Below are positions 48,501 through 58,400 of a stretch of DNA of 64,000 nucleotides, piece after piece. A program made the translations under genes and the position numbers. The notes below the pieces were generated by a model. It was given only the letters and a program-made list of their open reading frames with translations. It ran no database searches and was not told the origin of the DNA. Source of the DNA: Cyclina sinensis (Eukaryota; Mollusca; Bivalvia; Venerida; Veneridae); the NCBI GenBank assembly GCA_012932295.1, contig JAAONU010000001.1, positions 55,277,693 to 55,341,692 on the forward strand. The letters run 5' to 3'. Every line of letters begins with the position of its first letter. The stretch's first letter is position 1.

Positions 48501-51500
48501 TTTGAGATCATTCATAAGCCAGGCTCAAAAAATGGCAATGCAGATGCTTTAAGTAGGAGAACTTATGAGTCTGAAAATAAGAACAGTAACTGCGTTAATG
48601 TTGGTTGTGTTGAGAATGTTCATTCAGAATATTTACAAGTTGAGATTAACTATGATGTTACAGATAAGGTTTCAGATGAAGTACCACTTTTAGCTGCTAT
48701 GAATATGGCTGATGATGATGATGATGATGACACTGATTCAGTAAAAGTCTCAAGCATGGATAATAAGAGTAGTTTAAGTAAAGAACAATGGAATTGTCCT
48801 GAATTAGGTCCTATACTGTCTTTTCTTGTAAATGAACCTGAAGACCATAAGCTGAAAAAAGAAATGTCCTATCTTACAGATCAGTATTTAGTTCGTGATA
48901 AGGTCTTATACCACATTTGTGAACCTAGACGCAAAAAGAACAATAGGCAAGTTGAACCATTCACACAGGTTGCTGTACCATGCAGCTTGCGTCAGGATGT
49001 TATGAAGGCTTATCATGAAGGCCATGCTCACTTAGGATTTGATAAAACATACTTTGCCATAAGATCTAAGTTTCACTGGCGTAGGATGTATGCTGATATA
49101 GAAAAACATCTTAAGGAATGTAAGGATTGTCAGTTGTCTAAACGTCAGTATGGCAAACGTAAAGCTCCTTTGTGTCCAATTCCAGTAGCATCTCATAGCT
49201 TCTCTAGGATTCATTTAGATATTCTTGGACCACTGCCTCTGACTAAAGATAAGTTCAAGTATATTCTAGTGGTAGTTGATTCATTTTCACATTGGTGTGA
49301 GTCTTTTCCTTTAAGAACACAAGAAGCTAGCGAAATAGCAAAAATTCTTTTCGAGGAAATTTTCTGTAGATATGGTGCTCCAGATGTAATTGTAACCGAT
49401 AGGGGTTCAAACTTTCTGTCTAAACTTGTCACAGCTGTTTGTGAGCGGTTTCAGGTAACTCGGCATCATACTTCTTCTTTCCATCCACAAAGTAACAGTG
49501 TAGTTGAAAGGGTAAATTCTGATTTGGGTCAGGCGATGAGGACTCTGTGTAATGAAAATCAAGATAATTGGGCAGATTTAATTCCAGCAATCATGATGGC
49601 TTTCAGAAACTCAGTTTCAGCTACCACAGGCTTTACACCATATCAAGTGTTGTTTGGCAGGCAAATGCGATTGCCCATTGACACGTCTTTAGTTCCTAGA
49701 GAGAATCTCCCTGTAAATGTTAAACAACATGTCGCACACTTGAATCAGCAGATAAAAGTGACCGAGCTCCTAGTAAAGGCTAATCGTACAGGTCAACAAG
49801 TAAGGCAAAAGATTCTTTATGATAGAACTGCCAAGAAACCTTCTTTTCATGTAGGACAGAAGGTTCTACTCAGTAAGGAAAGTATCACTCCAGGTCTTTC
49901 AAGGAAACTTACTAAGAAGTATCTAGGTCCTTATGAGATAGTAGAGTTAGGACCAAACTTTACATATAAGCTTAGGTCAGTTGACAATGGGAAGTTAATG
50001 AAGTCTTTGATCAATGCAAACAGGTTGAAGCTGTACCACAGCTCTGTTGTTCGTGGGTATCAGTATGGCATTGTCAATGATAATGATCAGGATGGCATTG
50101 TTCATGCTAATGGTGACAACGCTGTTAATGGTAATGAATCTTTTCAAGATGATGAGTATGATGCAAGTGATGATGTTGATCCTAGGACCGATGCAAACCA
50201 AAATTCTAAGACTCCTGAAAGGATTATTAAGTACAAGAGACAAAATCGCATTAATTACTACAGAATCAAGTGGTTACGCTTAGATGCCAGTCACAATACC
50301 TGGGAACTTGAGGATACTGTTCCAAAGAAAATGAGAGATGAATATCATTCTAAGTTCACCAGCACAAATCGTAGACGTCGTTCAAAGAAGTTGACTGTTT
50401 TCAAAAAGCCATAGTGTAATTCTTGTTACTACATTTGTAACTCTGAAAAGTAATTTAAATGTAATTAAATGGGATCATGTAACTCAAGTTTGTAGTTTTG
50501 TAAGCTTACATTAAGATCACTTTGATCCTTTTTAGCATTTCTACTGTTGATTGAATCTTACTGATGTGCATCATAATCAATAAGCATTGGGGTAGTTGAT
50601 GAACTGTTTCTTGGAATTAGATCCTTTTCCATAGAATGCCAACTGTTGTTAATTCTTAGTAGTGAGCAGGCTCATGAAATTCAGTGCTTTCAATAAAAAT
50701 GTGTACACTTGTTATTGGCATCTCTAAGGTTAGGTATCTTTACTAGGTCTCACTCTTCTTCTACTTGCAGTAATCTTGCTGCTTTCTCTGCTGATGATTT
50801 GTTTGCTTGTAGGTAATAGTAGAATGCTTCAGCAAAAGCTAGACTATGGAACAGTTTTGTTGAAAACAGTAAGTTGAGAAATGACAAACATGCATTCATG
50901 TTAATTTTTAAAACTACAAATTAAAGAGTCTAATCTAGGTTCAGTAGTAGGTTGACTAGCTAGTCGCGACTAATTTAGAATACTTGATGACCAAATATGT
51001 AATTTGTAAAAAGTTCACTTCTTAGTATCCATGTATTACTTAAACCAGTTGCAGCCTCTTGTACAGATATGCCATAAATTTTAGTATGTGTCTGAGTTAC
51101 ATATTAAGATTTATTTTCACTTTTAAGGTAGTCAGGGTCGACATTCCTTACAGGTTCAACAAAAGGGGCCTACTCAGTAAAAATATATATTGTATATAAA
51201 TATTTGTCAGTTTTACATGCGTTATGTAAATGTGTTTTAATATATTCTGCATAACAAAATATTCTTATTTTTTCAGAGATTTTCATGATTGTATTAACTC
51301 CTGTTGTTTACCTCTATGTTCAATGCAGGAGCATTGATTTATGAGGCAGGGGAAGTTGTGACAAAGTTTTTGTCACTAAATTTCTTTTTATAAACCTTCT
51401 TTTGTACATTTGTTAGTCTTTGATTATAAATGATACTAATCTTCTTACTACTGACATAGTTGTTTCAAAAAAGAATATATTTTCAATATTTCCAATACTG

Positions 51501-53544
51501 TTGTTAATAACTTGATTGTTTGTATGTTTCTGTTACCTTTATTTTAGGATTTTTCTGTGAAATAAATCTCTTTTAAGCTATTTTAATATAGCATATGAAA
51601 ACATCAAGCACATCTTGTTTAGTAGGTACAATGCATCTTAATTTTTAAGTCAGTTAATAGTATTAATTTTGTTGTATATGGAAAATAAAACATGTACCAT
51701 AGAGATGGATCAGTTGTTGGCTGCCATGGACAACAGTGTTTTATGGCAACTAAGCAGTATATAAGAGAACAATTTCGAGCACCCTTATCATACTGCTTGT
51801 AAATAAATGAAATCAACAACTGGACATCTCTTGGCTTTTCAGGTAAGAATCATTTCTGTTACTCATTTATTAAGTGTAATTATTTGACTTATTTACATTT
51901 TCTGAATTGTTTCCTAAAGTACATTTTTCTTAGACTGAATTCTTTAAATACATTGTTCTGAACAGTTAAATTATTGTAAAGTTTACTTAAGTTATTTCTA
52001 TCAAAATATTTATATGTTTCACAGAAATATTCTGTAATGCATTTAATGTAAATATGCATTTTGTATTTATTTGATCATTTAACTTATTACATTGTTACAT
52101 ATTATGTTTTATAGAAATTAGTTTAGATGCTAGTAAATTTATACAGTTTTATATTTTAATAATTTAGAGTAAAATAATATTTGTTTTCCTCATACGGTAC
52201 TCTCACTTACACTTTAAGCGAGTGTTCCCCAAGTTTGATATTAATTGATAAAAGAAATTGTATTTTATTGTATAATTATAATATTGTTATTATCATTGTA
52301 CAATCATGATCATACTGCTTGTAAATAAATGAAATCAACAACTGGACATCTCTTGGCTTTTCAGTATAATAAAAACAACCTTTAGAAACCAATAAGAAGA
52401 AACATCAAACCAACCAATAAAAAGTACTAAGACAAAACATACAGAAAGAAAAAGAGAAAGAAAACCCTGTGACAATATTTTTCCATGGATTTTATTCCCA
52501 CTAACAGATAACTAGAGCTGAGACAACTCAAAATTGTACTGTAAATGACCTATAAGGAAGAAAAACATATAAAAACAGTGCTGCTGGTTATCAAGTATAT
52601 TATCATATGACTGTCACAGTGTGTCCCTGATTCTGTATATCTCAAAAACAAAAAAGAATATGTATCACTGTATAAGTGTATCATTATATTTTCATTACAA
52701 TCATTACTTTATCAAACTTGATCAGTTTAACATTTTCCAGGAGTGCAACTTTTTTTGGACACTTTCCGAAAACACTATTTTATGTATAATCTAACAAGGA
52801 AAATGGTCCAAGTGGTGAGAATAATGCCTATATTTAATAAATGCATCAAAATCCAATGCAATTCTTGTCATTAAGAACTCTTCCAAGTGATTTTTAAATT
52901 GTTACTGATGACGGCATCTCCGTGAGGTGTTGCAGTTGTACACAGATAATAATCTGTTACCCCATGACATAGTCCAAATAACTGTACTCAAAACATTGAA
53001 TATCGTGCTATTTTTAAATTTTTGAATGGTCAATTTCAAACATGCTATATACGGTCTCTTGTTTTCTCCAACATTTCAGGGTGGAAATGCTATTACAATT
53101 TACATGTACTAGATTTGTTGTTTATCATCAAAAGGTGCAATCACACAAAACATCTGAAAATCTCATTCCAGTGATAAAACTGTCCATTACCAGGCACTTT
53201 ATTTAAGAAAAAGCTCAGTATTTGACTGATTTCCATATATTGAATAAATTTTGGTTGGTAAAATTTACAGACCGACATCTGTAGTAAAATAATCTAGTTG
53301 CTGCTGTACCTATGTAGGCTAGATAACCTTTTATGAATACTAGGTATCTTGCTCAAGTCTTTGCAAAGACAAGTGACGAAGTGTCTGTCATCACTTTAAG
53401 TTAGACTCTAACACAGTTTGGTAACTCAATAGGTCACTGCGTATTCACAACTTTTAGAAATGATGTAGAAAGATTCAGTTTAAAACTTACCATTCCATAA
53501 ATGGTAGACGTGTATTCGCCTTCTTTTATTTGTATATTCGCCAT
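33592..53544 (-). CDS. IFT70: intraflagellar transport protein 70 (TTC30), 16 exons
   Basis: IFT70 is a tetratricopeptide subunit of the IFT-B complex, needed for anterograde transport and assembly of cilia. Sixteen exons join in frame (1,944 nt, 647 codons plus stop; vertebrate proteins have about 665): 53491-53544, 43447-43512, 42868-43077, 41928-41984, 41425-41493, 40712-40883, 40370-40498, 39356-39558, 38867-38932, 37105-37224, 36293-36369, 35808-36018, 35362-35433, 34697-34800, 34239-34447, 33592-33716. All junctions are GT-AG. Recognisable blocks: start MANIQIKEGEYTSTIYGM, then LLGYCYYQMQDFVNA, YNIALCHYMMKQYAPALK, LTDMPPRGEEELD, LQQNPFPPETFGNL, FRKSVEFCNEHD, TSQNEEAEELMRKIEKEEEQ, LGTDTWYYAKRCFLSL. 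The first exon holds only 18 codons. Intron 1 contains a whole Gypsy retrotransposon and intron 7 a MITE. The last residues diverge from the family. Human TTC30A/B are single-exon genes, unlike this one. Confidence 0.96.
39617..39822. mobile_element. TTAA-flanked MITE (piggyBac-like), copy A
   Basis: TTAA at 39613-39616 and at 39823-39826 flanks a 206-bp element with ends CCCTTAACGTGCTGAAA and TTTCAGCATGTTCAGGG, inverted repeats of each other. TTAA target duplication is the hallmark of piggyBac-type transposition. It sits in intron 7 of the IFT70 gene. An inverted related copy is at 62580-62740. Confidence 0.85.
44208..44215 (+). promoter_or_regulatory. LTR TATA box
   Basis: TATATAAG lies about 30 bp upstream of a TCATACT initiator-like sequence at 44238. 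The same box occurs in the 3' LTR at 51758-51765. Confidence 0.7.
44237..44292 (+). repeat. 56-bp direct repeat inside the LTR, first copy (R-like)
   Basis: It begins ATCATACTGCTTGTAAATAA and ends GGCTTTTCAG. It spans the predicted transcription start and the AATAAA signal, so it probably corresponds to R. It is followed directly by GTAAGAAT, a good splice-donor match. The second copy is at 44759-44814; the 3' LTR has the pair at 51787-51842 and 52309-52364. Confidence 0.85.
44759..44814 (+). repeat. 56-bp direct repeat inside the LTR, second copy
   Basis: Identical to 44237-44292. Its end, CTCTTGGCTTTTCAG, is pyrimidine-rich and ends in AG like a splice acceptor, followed by TATAATAAAAAC. 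Confidence 0.85.
44943..46208 (+). CDS. gag: Gypsy retrotransposon Gag
   Basis: About 421 residues from the first ATG of the frame at 44943; another in-frame ATG in a better context lies at 45300 and may be the true start. The N-terminal 120 residues are Gln/Thr-rich and low-complexity. A retrotransposon Gag capsid-like domain follows, from about FKIDQVGKFDP through WLSRYEYF, FLQRFSKR and VRDFVYSVQTKARQ. The C-terminus carries zinc-knuckle cysteines: a standard CX2CX4HX4C (CYHCNKTGHIQLAC), preceded by a variant CX2CX6HX4C. The protein packages genomic RNA into virus-like particles. It ends at UAG 46206-46208, in the same frame as pol. Confidence 0.9.
   Translation: MRKTTTKQPTPEYQLRSKGPVPVQQPETLIAKLLVSTYRSSACNQSAEQSSTQQSFTTEQLLTAIEQIPANQTLSSEQELRGANRSTTPGNQVSLPAEQLATSHLPTEQSTQTKIHQQTMAEAPETQGRPLFKIDQVGKFDPCKDDARSWLSRYEYFGSVSATSAELLAKFFGMFLSMGAAFDWFTCLNPEIKQNFELLKAKFLQRFSKRIDPIQITSELFQMKQKTTQSVRDFVYSVQTKARQADIHQDNVLSAINSGLLSHIRADLRRNPPKTLDELIETAEQSESAYAEHPPQLNFSEATFTEIIKNAIGGVNMVELKQQVESLAANQKSVNSFTTRDSNTYRPQNKFREYSNKGRYQTTKAARRFNNADNNDLCGACAKPRESHGIRNCWAKSKTCYHCNKTGHIQLACNKNITGRQ
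46206..46245 (+). promoter_or_regulatory. gag-pol junction: in-frame UAG plus hairpin, candidate readthrough signal
   Basis: CAA-TAG-GGA separates gag from pol with no frame change: 46209-46280 is open and continuous with pol. Fifteen nucleotides after the stop, ATTGGC (46224-46229) pairs perfectly with GCCAAT (46240-46245) across a 10-nt purine-rich loop. A stop followed by a close downstream structure is the arrangement used for readthrough in gammaretroviruses. A pseudoknot is not proven. Confidence 0.65.
46209..50414 (+). CDS. pol: Gypsy retrotransposon Pol polyprotein
   Basis: Open from the codon after the UAG; the first ATG is at 46314. Residues below count from 46281. Aspartic protease: ALVDSGSD, DSG at 57-59. 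Reverse transcriptase: IDYRRLN, then YVDD at 496-499. RNase H: STDASD, D at 645. Integrase: HHCC zinc finger starting at H912 (HEGHAHLGF...CKDC), catalytic D980, D1040 and E1076 with exact D-59-D-35-E spacing. A GPY/F motif (LGPYEIVEL) starts near 1215. A chromodomain-like tail at about 1325-1355 contains YRIKWLRLDASHNTWELED. An acidic DDDDDDD run lies between RNase H and integrase. No frameshift or internal stop is present, so the element looks coding-competent and was presumably made as a Gag-Pol fusion. Confidence 0.95.
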   Translation, partial: GSSPAIGKRGSQSDRQNNKNIWKQVKQEKPFRKLQMSSKKRFSSNSKSEKFNIPSIASATVLEKNYINVKINDLDVKALVDSGSDLCCINKSLLKKFGIMTIDNSVFKQVRGISGKTIHVKGTVNLNIMVGDSSFSQKFHVFDNIHHSLIIGHDFLKTNKCKLNYDTLQFETGVPSLQSLSTFKVGLARLTGSVTLQPLSETLVPVRLSRIGHDGVGIVEPIQSLFEKNIALARAVVRSDNGRASCKLLNPLPFEVTLKSRMVVGKLLPVDESSIRKFAFCEDDMSEINGKEDGSDVCVNSLSEVYCDEVLNRLGISADSSVLTTSQKLKLKEFIVKNEDMFATDTSQLGCTSFHSHNIETGNAPPQRQNPYRTSPPVKREIENHTKDLLNNDIIEPSDSMWSSPVIMCKKKDGTFRMAIDYRRLNAVTKPINFPLPRFEDVVDSVAENNSKIFSVLDLRSGFHQIPLDPETKHKTTFVTHEGSFNFKRLPYGLRNAPIAFQTVMAHVLRGINFKFALVYVDDIMIHSSNFDQHLQHLQIVFDRLREADLKLQPKKCKFAADRVEYLGHYFSNTGIEVNPDKIEAVKSFPKPKTQKNVRAFLGLCNYYRKFIAGFSELAGPLNDLLKKDKDFEWSEACEKSFRQLKDRLTSTPILVFPDMSKPFILSTDASDSAVGFVLGQVDDEKRERVIAYGGRSLRGNETKWSIHEKECLALIEAIKQFHPYLANSKFTVFTDNLGMKYIQGLKDLNGRKGRWAMKLQGYDFEIIHKPGSKNGNADALSRRTYESENKNSNCVNVGCVENVHSEYLQVEINYDVTDKVSDEVPLLAAMNMADDDDDDDTDSVKVSSMDNKSSLSKEQWNCPELGPILSFLVNEPEDHKLKKEMSYLTDQYLVRDKVLYHICEPRRKKNNRQVEPFTQVAVPCSLRQDVMKAYHEGHAHLGFDKTYFAIRSKFHWRRMYADIEKHLKECKDCQLSKRQYGKRKAPLCPIPVASHSFSRIHLDILGPLPLTKDKFKYILVVVDSFSHWCESFPLRTQEASEIAKILFEEIFCRYGAPDVIVTDRGSNFLSKLVTAVCERFQVTRHHTSSFHPQSNSVVERVNSDLGQAMRTLCNENQDNWADLIPAIMMAFRNSVSATTGFTPYQVLFGRQMRLPIDTSLVPRENLPVNVKQHVAHLNQQIKVTELLVKANRTGQQVRQKILYDRTAKKPSFHVGQKVLLSKESITPGLSRKLTKKYLGPYEIVELGPNFTYKLRSVDNGKLMKSLINANRLKLYHSSVVRGYQYGIVNDNDQDGIVHANGDNAVNGNESFQDDEYDASDDVDPRTDANQNSKTPERIIKYKRQNRINYYRIKWLRLDASHNTWELEDTVPKKMRDEYHSKFTSTNRRRRSKKLTVFKKP
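50415..51356 (+). other. non-coding region between pol and the 3' LTR
   Basis: About 940 bp with no long frame and no envelope-like sequence. The end has the purine-rich GAGGCAGGGGAAG, the likely polypurine tract for plus-strand priming. Confidence 0.7.
51357..52474 (+). repeat. 3' LTR
   Basis: Identical by eye to the 5' LTR, offset 7,550 bp, including the internal 56-bp duplicate pair, TATA box and AATAAA signals. Confidence 0.95.
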
Positions 53545-55228
53545 CTTTTCTTCTCTCTATTTATTCAACTTTACAAAGTGGTTGTCAGGAATGCCATGTA
53601 CTGCGCCTGCGCATTTCAAGGGAGATAAGTCAATCGATACTTTTGGCTCAACGCAACTAATGTTTTAACTGCCGTTGGATGCATACCACTAAATTTTGAA
53701 ACCCACTGGTGCTTTTATCTTTCTTTGTTTGTTTTAATAATAATAATAATAAAAATAACAATAATAATCATAATAAAAATAACAATTATTTTTACTGGAT
53801 AATATATGCTGCATCGATCTAAGATGTCCGGAAGTAATAAAATTGAAAAAGAAATCACCTTTTAAAAAGGCTAAGACATAAATTACCATTTTTTCCTTTT
53901 AGTTTTTTAGATAAGGTTTTCTTTATTCAAGTTCACCCGTCATCACCTGACACGCATGGTGGCAGAGATCACTGTACTGACAGGGATTAATCGTTGAATT
54001 GAGCTTTCAGCAACACAAATGAAGAATGCAGAAGAGACATAATTTTTACATTGTGTATGCTTTTTATGACAGATAATTTGCCTACAGTTTTATGAAGACC
54101 ATTATATGACATAACAAATGGCCGTTTTGCATAAAAGATTACTAAAATCATTTTCATTTGAACTTTAATGGTCTTTTTTTTTATCTATTTTAAACCAGAA
54201 AATATAGTACACCGTTGAAAATTGCAGTGAAATTTTCTAAACTGCCTTTCTTAATGACGAATTTTCGGAAATATATTCTAGATCTCTTTCTCTCTGACAT
54301 ACGCCTAACTCTAGACCATTCTTCTTCAGTTTAAGATATAAAATATTTCAGCAGTCGGATAATGTACTGAACAGAAATATCCGATACCTTTTAGCTGTTC
54401 TTAATGTTAGTTGGTTATAACTGAACATTTTACAATTTTGATAATGACGGGTTACAGACTCAAGATAGAACAACAAAACAAGCATTTCTCGACTCTGATT
54501 TTAACGAGATAGTTGGTGCAATGATATACGAGAAATAATGTTAACATGATTAGGGTAGTTACCTTTGTATTTTCTACCATTATTATGGCAATTGTCTATC
54601 ATTTGCATTTTTTCTAATGATCAAAAAGGTAAGAATACAAGAAGTCTGGCAAGCGACTAGGTAATTCAGGTACAAGTTTCGTTCTATTGATAAATAGTTT
54701 CTACTATAGAAAAGACAGTAGTTTGCTGCGATTTATCAATTGATTTTTACAGGAAAGAAAAAGTAACTGTGTCAAATTTTGTGTAAGTAAGCTAAAATAC
54801 AAGTAGCACGTATGTGCCATATGATGAGATATAAACTAAATTAAATTGCTGTTATTTCTTCTAAACAGAGTAAGATGATATATGATACATATAAATTTCC
54901 CTGAAAGAGAAATGAAGAGATATTCTAATAATTTTAATGAGACATTAAAGTAGTCTTAGACGAAGTTAGTGCGTAGAAATTGTATCGTTAGAAGGAAATA
55001 TCAATAGACATCTCTAGAGCATTGTTTCATTATCATATTGTAACCAAGAAAAAATGTATCACTTTATAACTTAAGAATAAATCCTAGCGAGTTAATGTCC
55101 ATATATCAAAACTTGGTATACAACGTAAAAAAATAATAAATAAAAAAATAAAATAAAATAAAACTGAGTAAATAAGTCATTCTGTATTAGTATTTAACAA
55201 AATATACTGGCAGGCTGTGTGAGTTCAC
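53545..55228. other. IFT70 upstream region; (AAT)n microsatellite
   Basis: The first 100 bp contain the probable IFT70 5' UTR and promoter. An AAT/AAC-rich microsatellite lies at about 53736-53790. No other gene recognised. Confidence 0.5.
53602..53613. promoter_or_regulatory. NRF1-like site upstream of IFT70
   Basis: TGCGCCTGCGCA matches the NRF1 palindrome YGCGCAYGCGCR at 11 of 12 positions and lies 58 bp upstream of the IFT70 start codon. The region lacks a TATA box. A half-site resembling an RFX X-box (GTTGTC at 53581) lies between it and the ATG, but the second half does not match. Confidence 0.45.
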
Positions 55229-55442
55229 CTGTATTTGTAATCTTTACATCACTAGGGGCTCCATTATAGAAACTTAGGGGTAAAGCTTCTATAAGTTTAT
55301 CAGCATCAGTTACTTTCTAGACAAGATCTGTATGACCTTCAGTCTGAACTGTCCTTTCACACACATACATAACACTGGAGGGTCTGGCAATCACAACCGG
55401 CACAATCTGAGATGTTAAGAAGCTTAGTAAAGTAAAGGACTC
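55229..55442 (-). pseudogene. possible exon or decayed coding fragment, unidentified
   Basis: Minus-strand frame bounded by an acceptor-like TTAATTCTTCAAAG and a donor-like ACAG|GTGAAC. It encodes SFLTSQIVPVVIARPSSVM, then YVCERTVQTEGHTDLV, an in-frame TAG, then KVTDADKLIEALPLSFYNG and APSDVKITNTG. Both halves look protein-like in one frame, so the stop probably marks decay or a sequencing error. I do not recognise the family and found no partner exon. Confidence 0.45.
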
Positions 55443-58400
55443 CTTTGAAGAATTAAAAGAAATGAACCACACATAATACTTTTCTCAAGTCAATATCTGA
55501 CATCTGTACTGACCAATGTGCCTAGGCAATGAAATTCCCCTCTTTTTTCTAAGGAAAGTAACTCATATCAGAAAAAGAAGATAAAAGAAAATCACTACAA
55601 GGGAACATTTCAAAACAATTCTTACCCTTCTACATTACTGCAATAATACTTCAGGGTTTTTACATAAACGAGATGATAGTTTTCTCAAAACATGACAACA
55701 GCAACATTAAGCACACACCAAAAACGACTCCAAACTTTTATATTCTGTTACTCAGAAAAGGCATTGGACACCGAAAATTATCATTAACAAATCCGACCAT
55801 TGTGTGTGAGTTTGTTTGTTTGTTTCTTTTTTTCTATTTAATCTTCTTTTCTTCATTCATTTATTTTGATTTTTCTGATGGATTGATATTTTTTTCTGTT
55901 CATTCCTGTACGTAAAAGTCATAAAATAGAAGGACTAATCAATAATGGCGACAAATCAAAACTGGAAAAGTTTTGCGACATGAAAAATCACCAGGCAATC
56001 AATTGGAGACGTAGATCTATAAAAGATCGATAAAGTGCCACAAGCTCCGTTTGGTCTTCGAAGACTGGTACAATCTTAATAGCTTCATCAGATATCTTAA
56101 AAAAGGACCGAATTGTTATACCAACTTCAAAGAGAGAATAATATTACATGTACTGTTAAGCTTACTAGATCTACCAGGGCTTTTCAAGATTTGTTACTGG
56201 TAACAAATGTATTAAATGAAATGCAGCGCACGATTTATCTATAAAAATAGTTTTCACTATACATTCAATAAAAATGAAAAAAAGATCATATGCGCTGAGT
56301 GAATAGTGAGCACTTTCATACTCAAAAAGAATGTCCATAATAAAGTATTTAAGTATTCTAGAAATATTAACATTTCACCGTATATTTCCACAAATGGACT
56401 GATTCGAAACGAGCTTAGGTTGCACTGGTTAAACTGGTCAATGATTTTATCAGTTAGAAATTGTGTACATTCCTATTTAGCTGAACGTCAGAAGCTAGCT
56501 GTAAAACAGGACAAATCAATACTATAGAAATGTTTTATCATAGCACGTGATTTTATTTTCTTCTTTTGCTTTACACAAATGGTGAAACTGACCTTTCGGA
56601 ATTTTAAGATTAACCAGCCAAGCCTTTCCTAGACACTGTTGAGGAAATTCAAGACACAAAATAGCAATGTATAAACTGCGATTTTCGTTTGCAAAAACAC
56701 TTGCACTTTCTCAATATGTGTCAGCAAGAAAAGGACCATTAAATAAAATTCACATGTTTTATGCAGCTTTACCTATCAAAAATTGTCTTTTTGCAGGGTC
56801 TGTACTCTTCTCATTTAGACATGCCTACCTACATGCACATCCCGTATATATAAAGTACATTTTGGGTACCGAATATTACTGTGTGAAGTGCAAGTTATGG
56901 AGCACTCATTACATAATAGGAAAATATTTGTTTTCGGAATAGGACCATGTTACATATGAAATATATGTATTCATTGACAAAGAAAATTGCACTTTAAAGT
57001 TTACCTTTTGTCCTAAGTGCTAACAAGGGGATGTCGTAACACTATCGCGGGCTTGTGTCTTTTTAAATGCTTCAAGCCATACACCAACTGCAAATTATCC
57101 ATGCATACTGCACGAAGGTAAATGACCATAGCCTTTGATAATCAATTCTTGTCCATCCTTTATCTACTTATGCACATATCACAGTACAATACAATTAAGT
57201 GAAATCAGGCCGTCAGTTCAAATCGAACCAAGTAAGCAAACATTTTCTGTTTCATCCAACAACCCGCCCTGTAGTGTGATACATTTTACTTTTTACTTTG
57301 AAACGCCGTCGGAGAACAACAGTCGCCTGAGTAAAATTTTCGTACTTTTTCACCATTGTGACCATAAGGCAACATTCAAATCATCCAATTGTTCTCGAAA
57401 TTCTGTTGTCTATGGAACCCTCATATTCTTATGTCATGACAAAGCTAATATTAGTTATAAAATATATTATTGTGTACAGTAAATATCTCAACAAACATAA
57501 ACTGATTTCTTAAACAAAAACAAAATTCTGCTAGTTTTAATTTAAGAAATATTTTACATCATTGTCTACTGAAATATAAATGGATTGATTAACCTCAACA
57601 AAATAATCCTATCCTCTTTAAATTGATTACAGCTATGCTAAACTCCATTATTGTTGAAATATAAGCTTACAGGTACTTCCTTGCACTGGTATGTACTTGC
57701 AAGTCTATTAATTGTATTAAATATTGAGATAGTTGTCTTACGGTACAACTTCTTTCGTTAGCTAGCAATCTGACTGAATTACATTATCTAAATACGGTCC
57801 AATTAGATCTTAATAGCGGAGTGTTATTTAGGAGCTGATTTTAATCAGATTCTGTTAGCTAGTTAACAATAGCAAATAATAAGCAACTAGCAGGAAAGAG
57901 TTTGCAAGCCTTAAATGGTTATCTTACAGCATAAATATGTTACCATAAATTTCATTTACTGGCCTGGTACACATACATGTTCTTAGAGTTCTTTCGAGTT
58001 AATACAATAAAATAAAAAACTTCTTAGCTAGACGTCATATTACAAGATTTCTTCCATCAGTTTCCTTGCAGGCAGTTCTGTAACATAAAGTATCACATCC
58101 TTCTATTGTGATTGGTCAGTTCCCAATAGAGCCATTACGTCATTGATTGTTTTCAGATGCGATGGTATCCATCTTTTCATTTTCATCAGCTGAGTATTTT
58201 CCGTCTAAAAATCGCAGGTTCAGTATGACTTGGTGTTAGATGCAGTACCAGTAACAAGAAAGTCATTTTCCTTTTTCTTAAATAAGGGCAAATTAATTAA
58301 TTAAATGAGTTTTTACTGCGAGACGACTCATGCAGATAGGCAGGTTTTATCACCATAAAAAATTTAAAAAAACATAACGTAATATAAAACAAGTAACCGT

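Larger units (their letters stand above)
43807..52474 (+). mobile_element. intact Ty3/Gypsy LTR retrotransposon (8,668 bp)
   Basis: Two 1,118-bp LTRs enclose gag and pol with order protease, reverse transcriptase, RNase H, integrase, which is the Ty3/Gypsy order. There is no envelope frame. It lies in intron 1 of IFT70 on the opposite strand to that gene. The LTRs begin and end with TGTGACA. Flanks are GATGT on the left and ATATT on the right, so no clean 5-bp target duplication is seen. A purine-rich tract (GAGGCAGGGGAAG, about 51342-51354) precedes the 3' LTR. The sequence after the 5' LTR begins ACGTGGTGGAGAAGG; I could not assign a primer tRNA. Confidence 0.95.

Noticed and set aside
50415..51356. 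Envelope gene in the Gypsy element
   Set aside because: No long frame, signal peptide or membrane anchor between pol and the 3' LTR.
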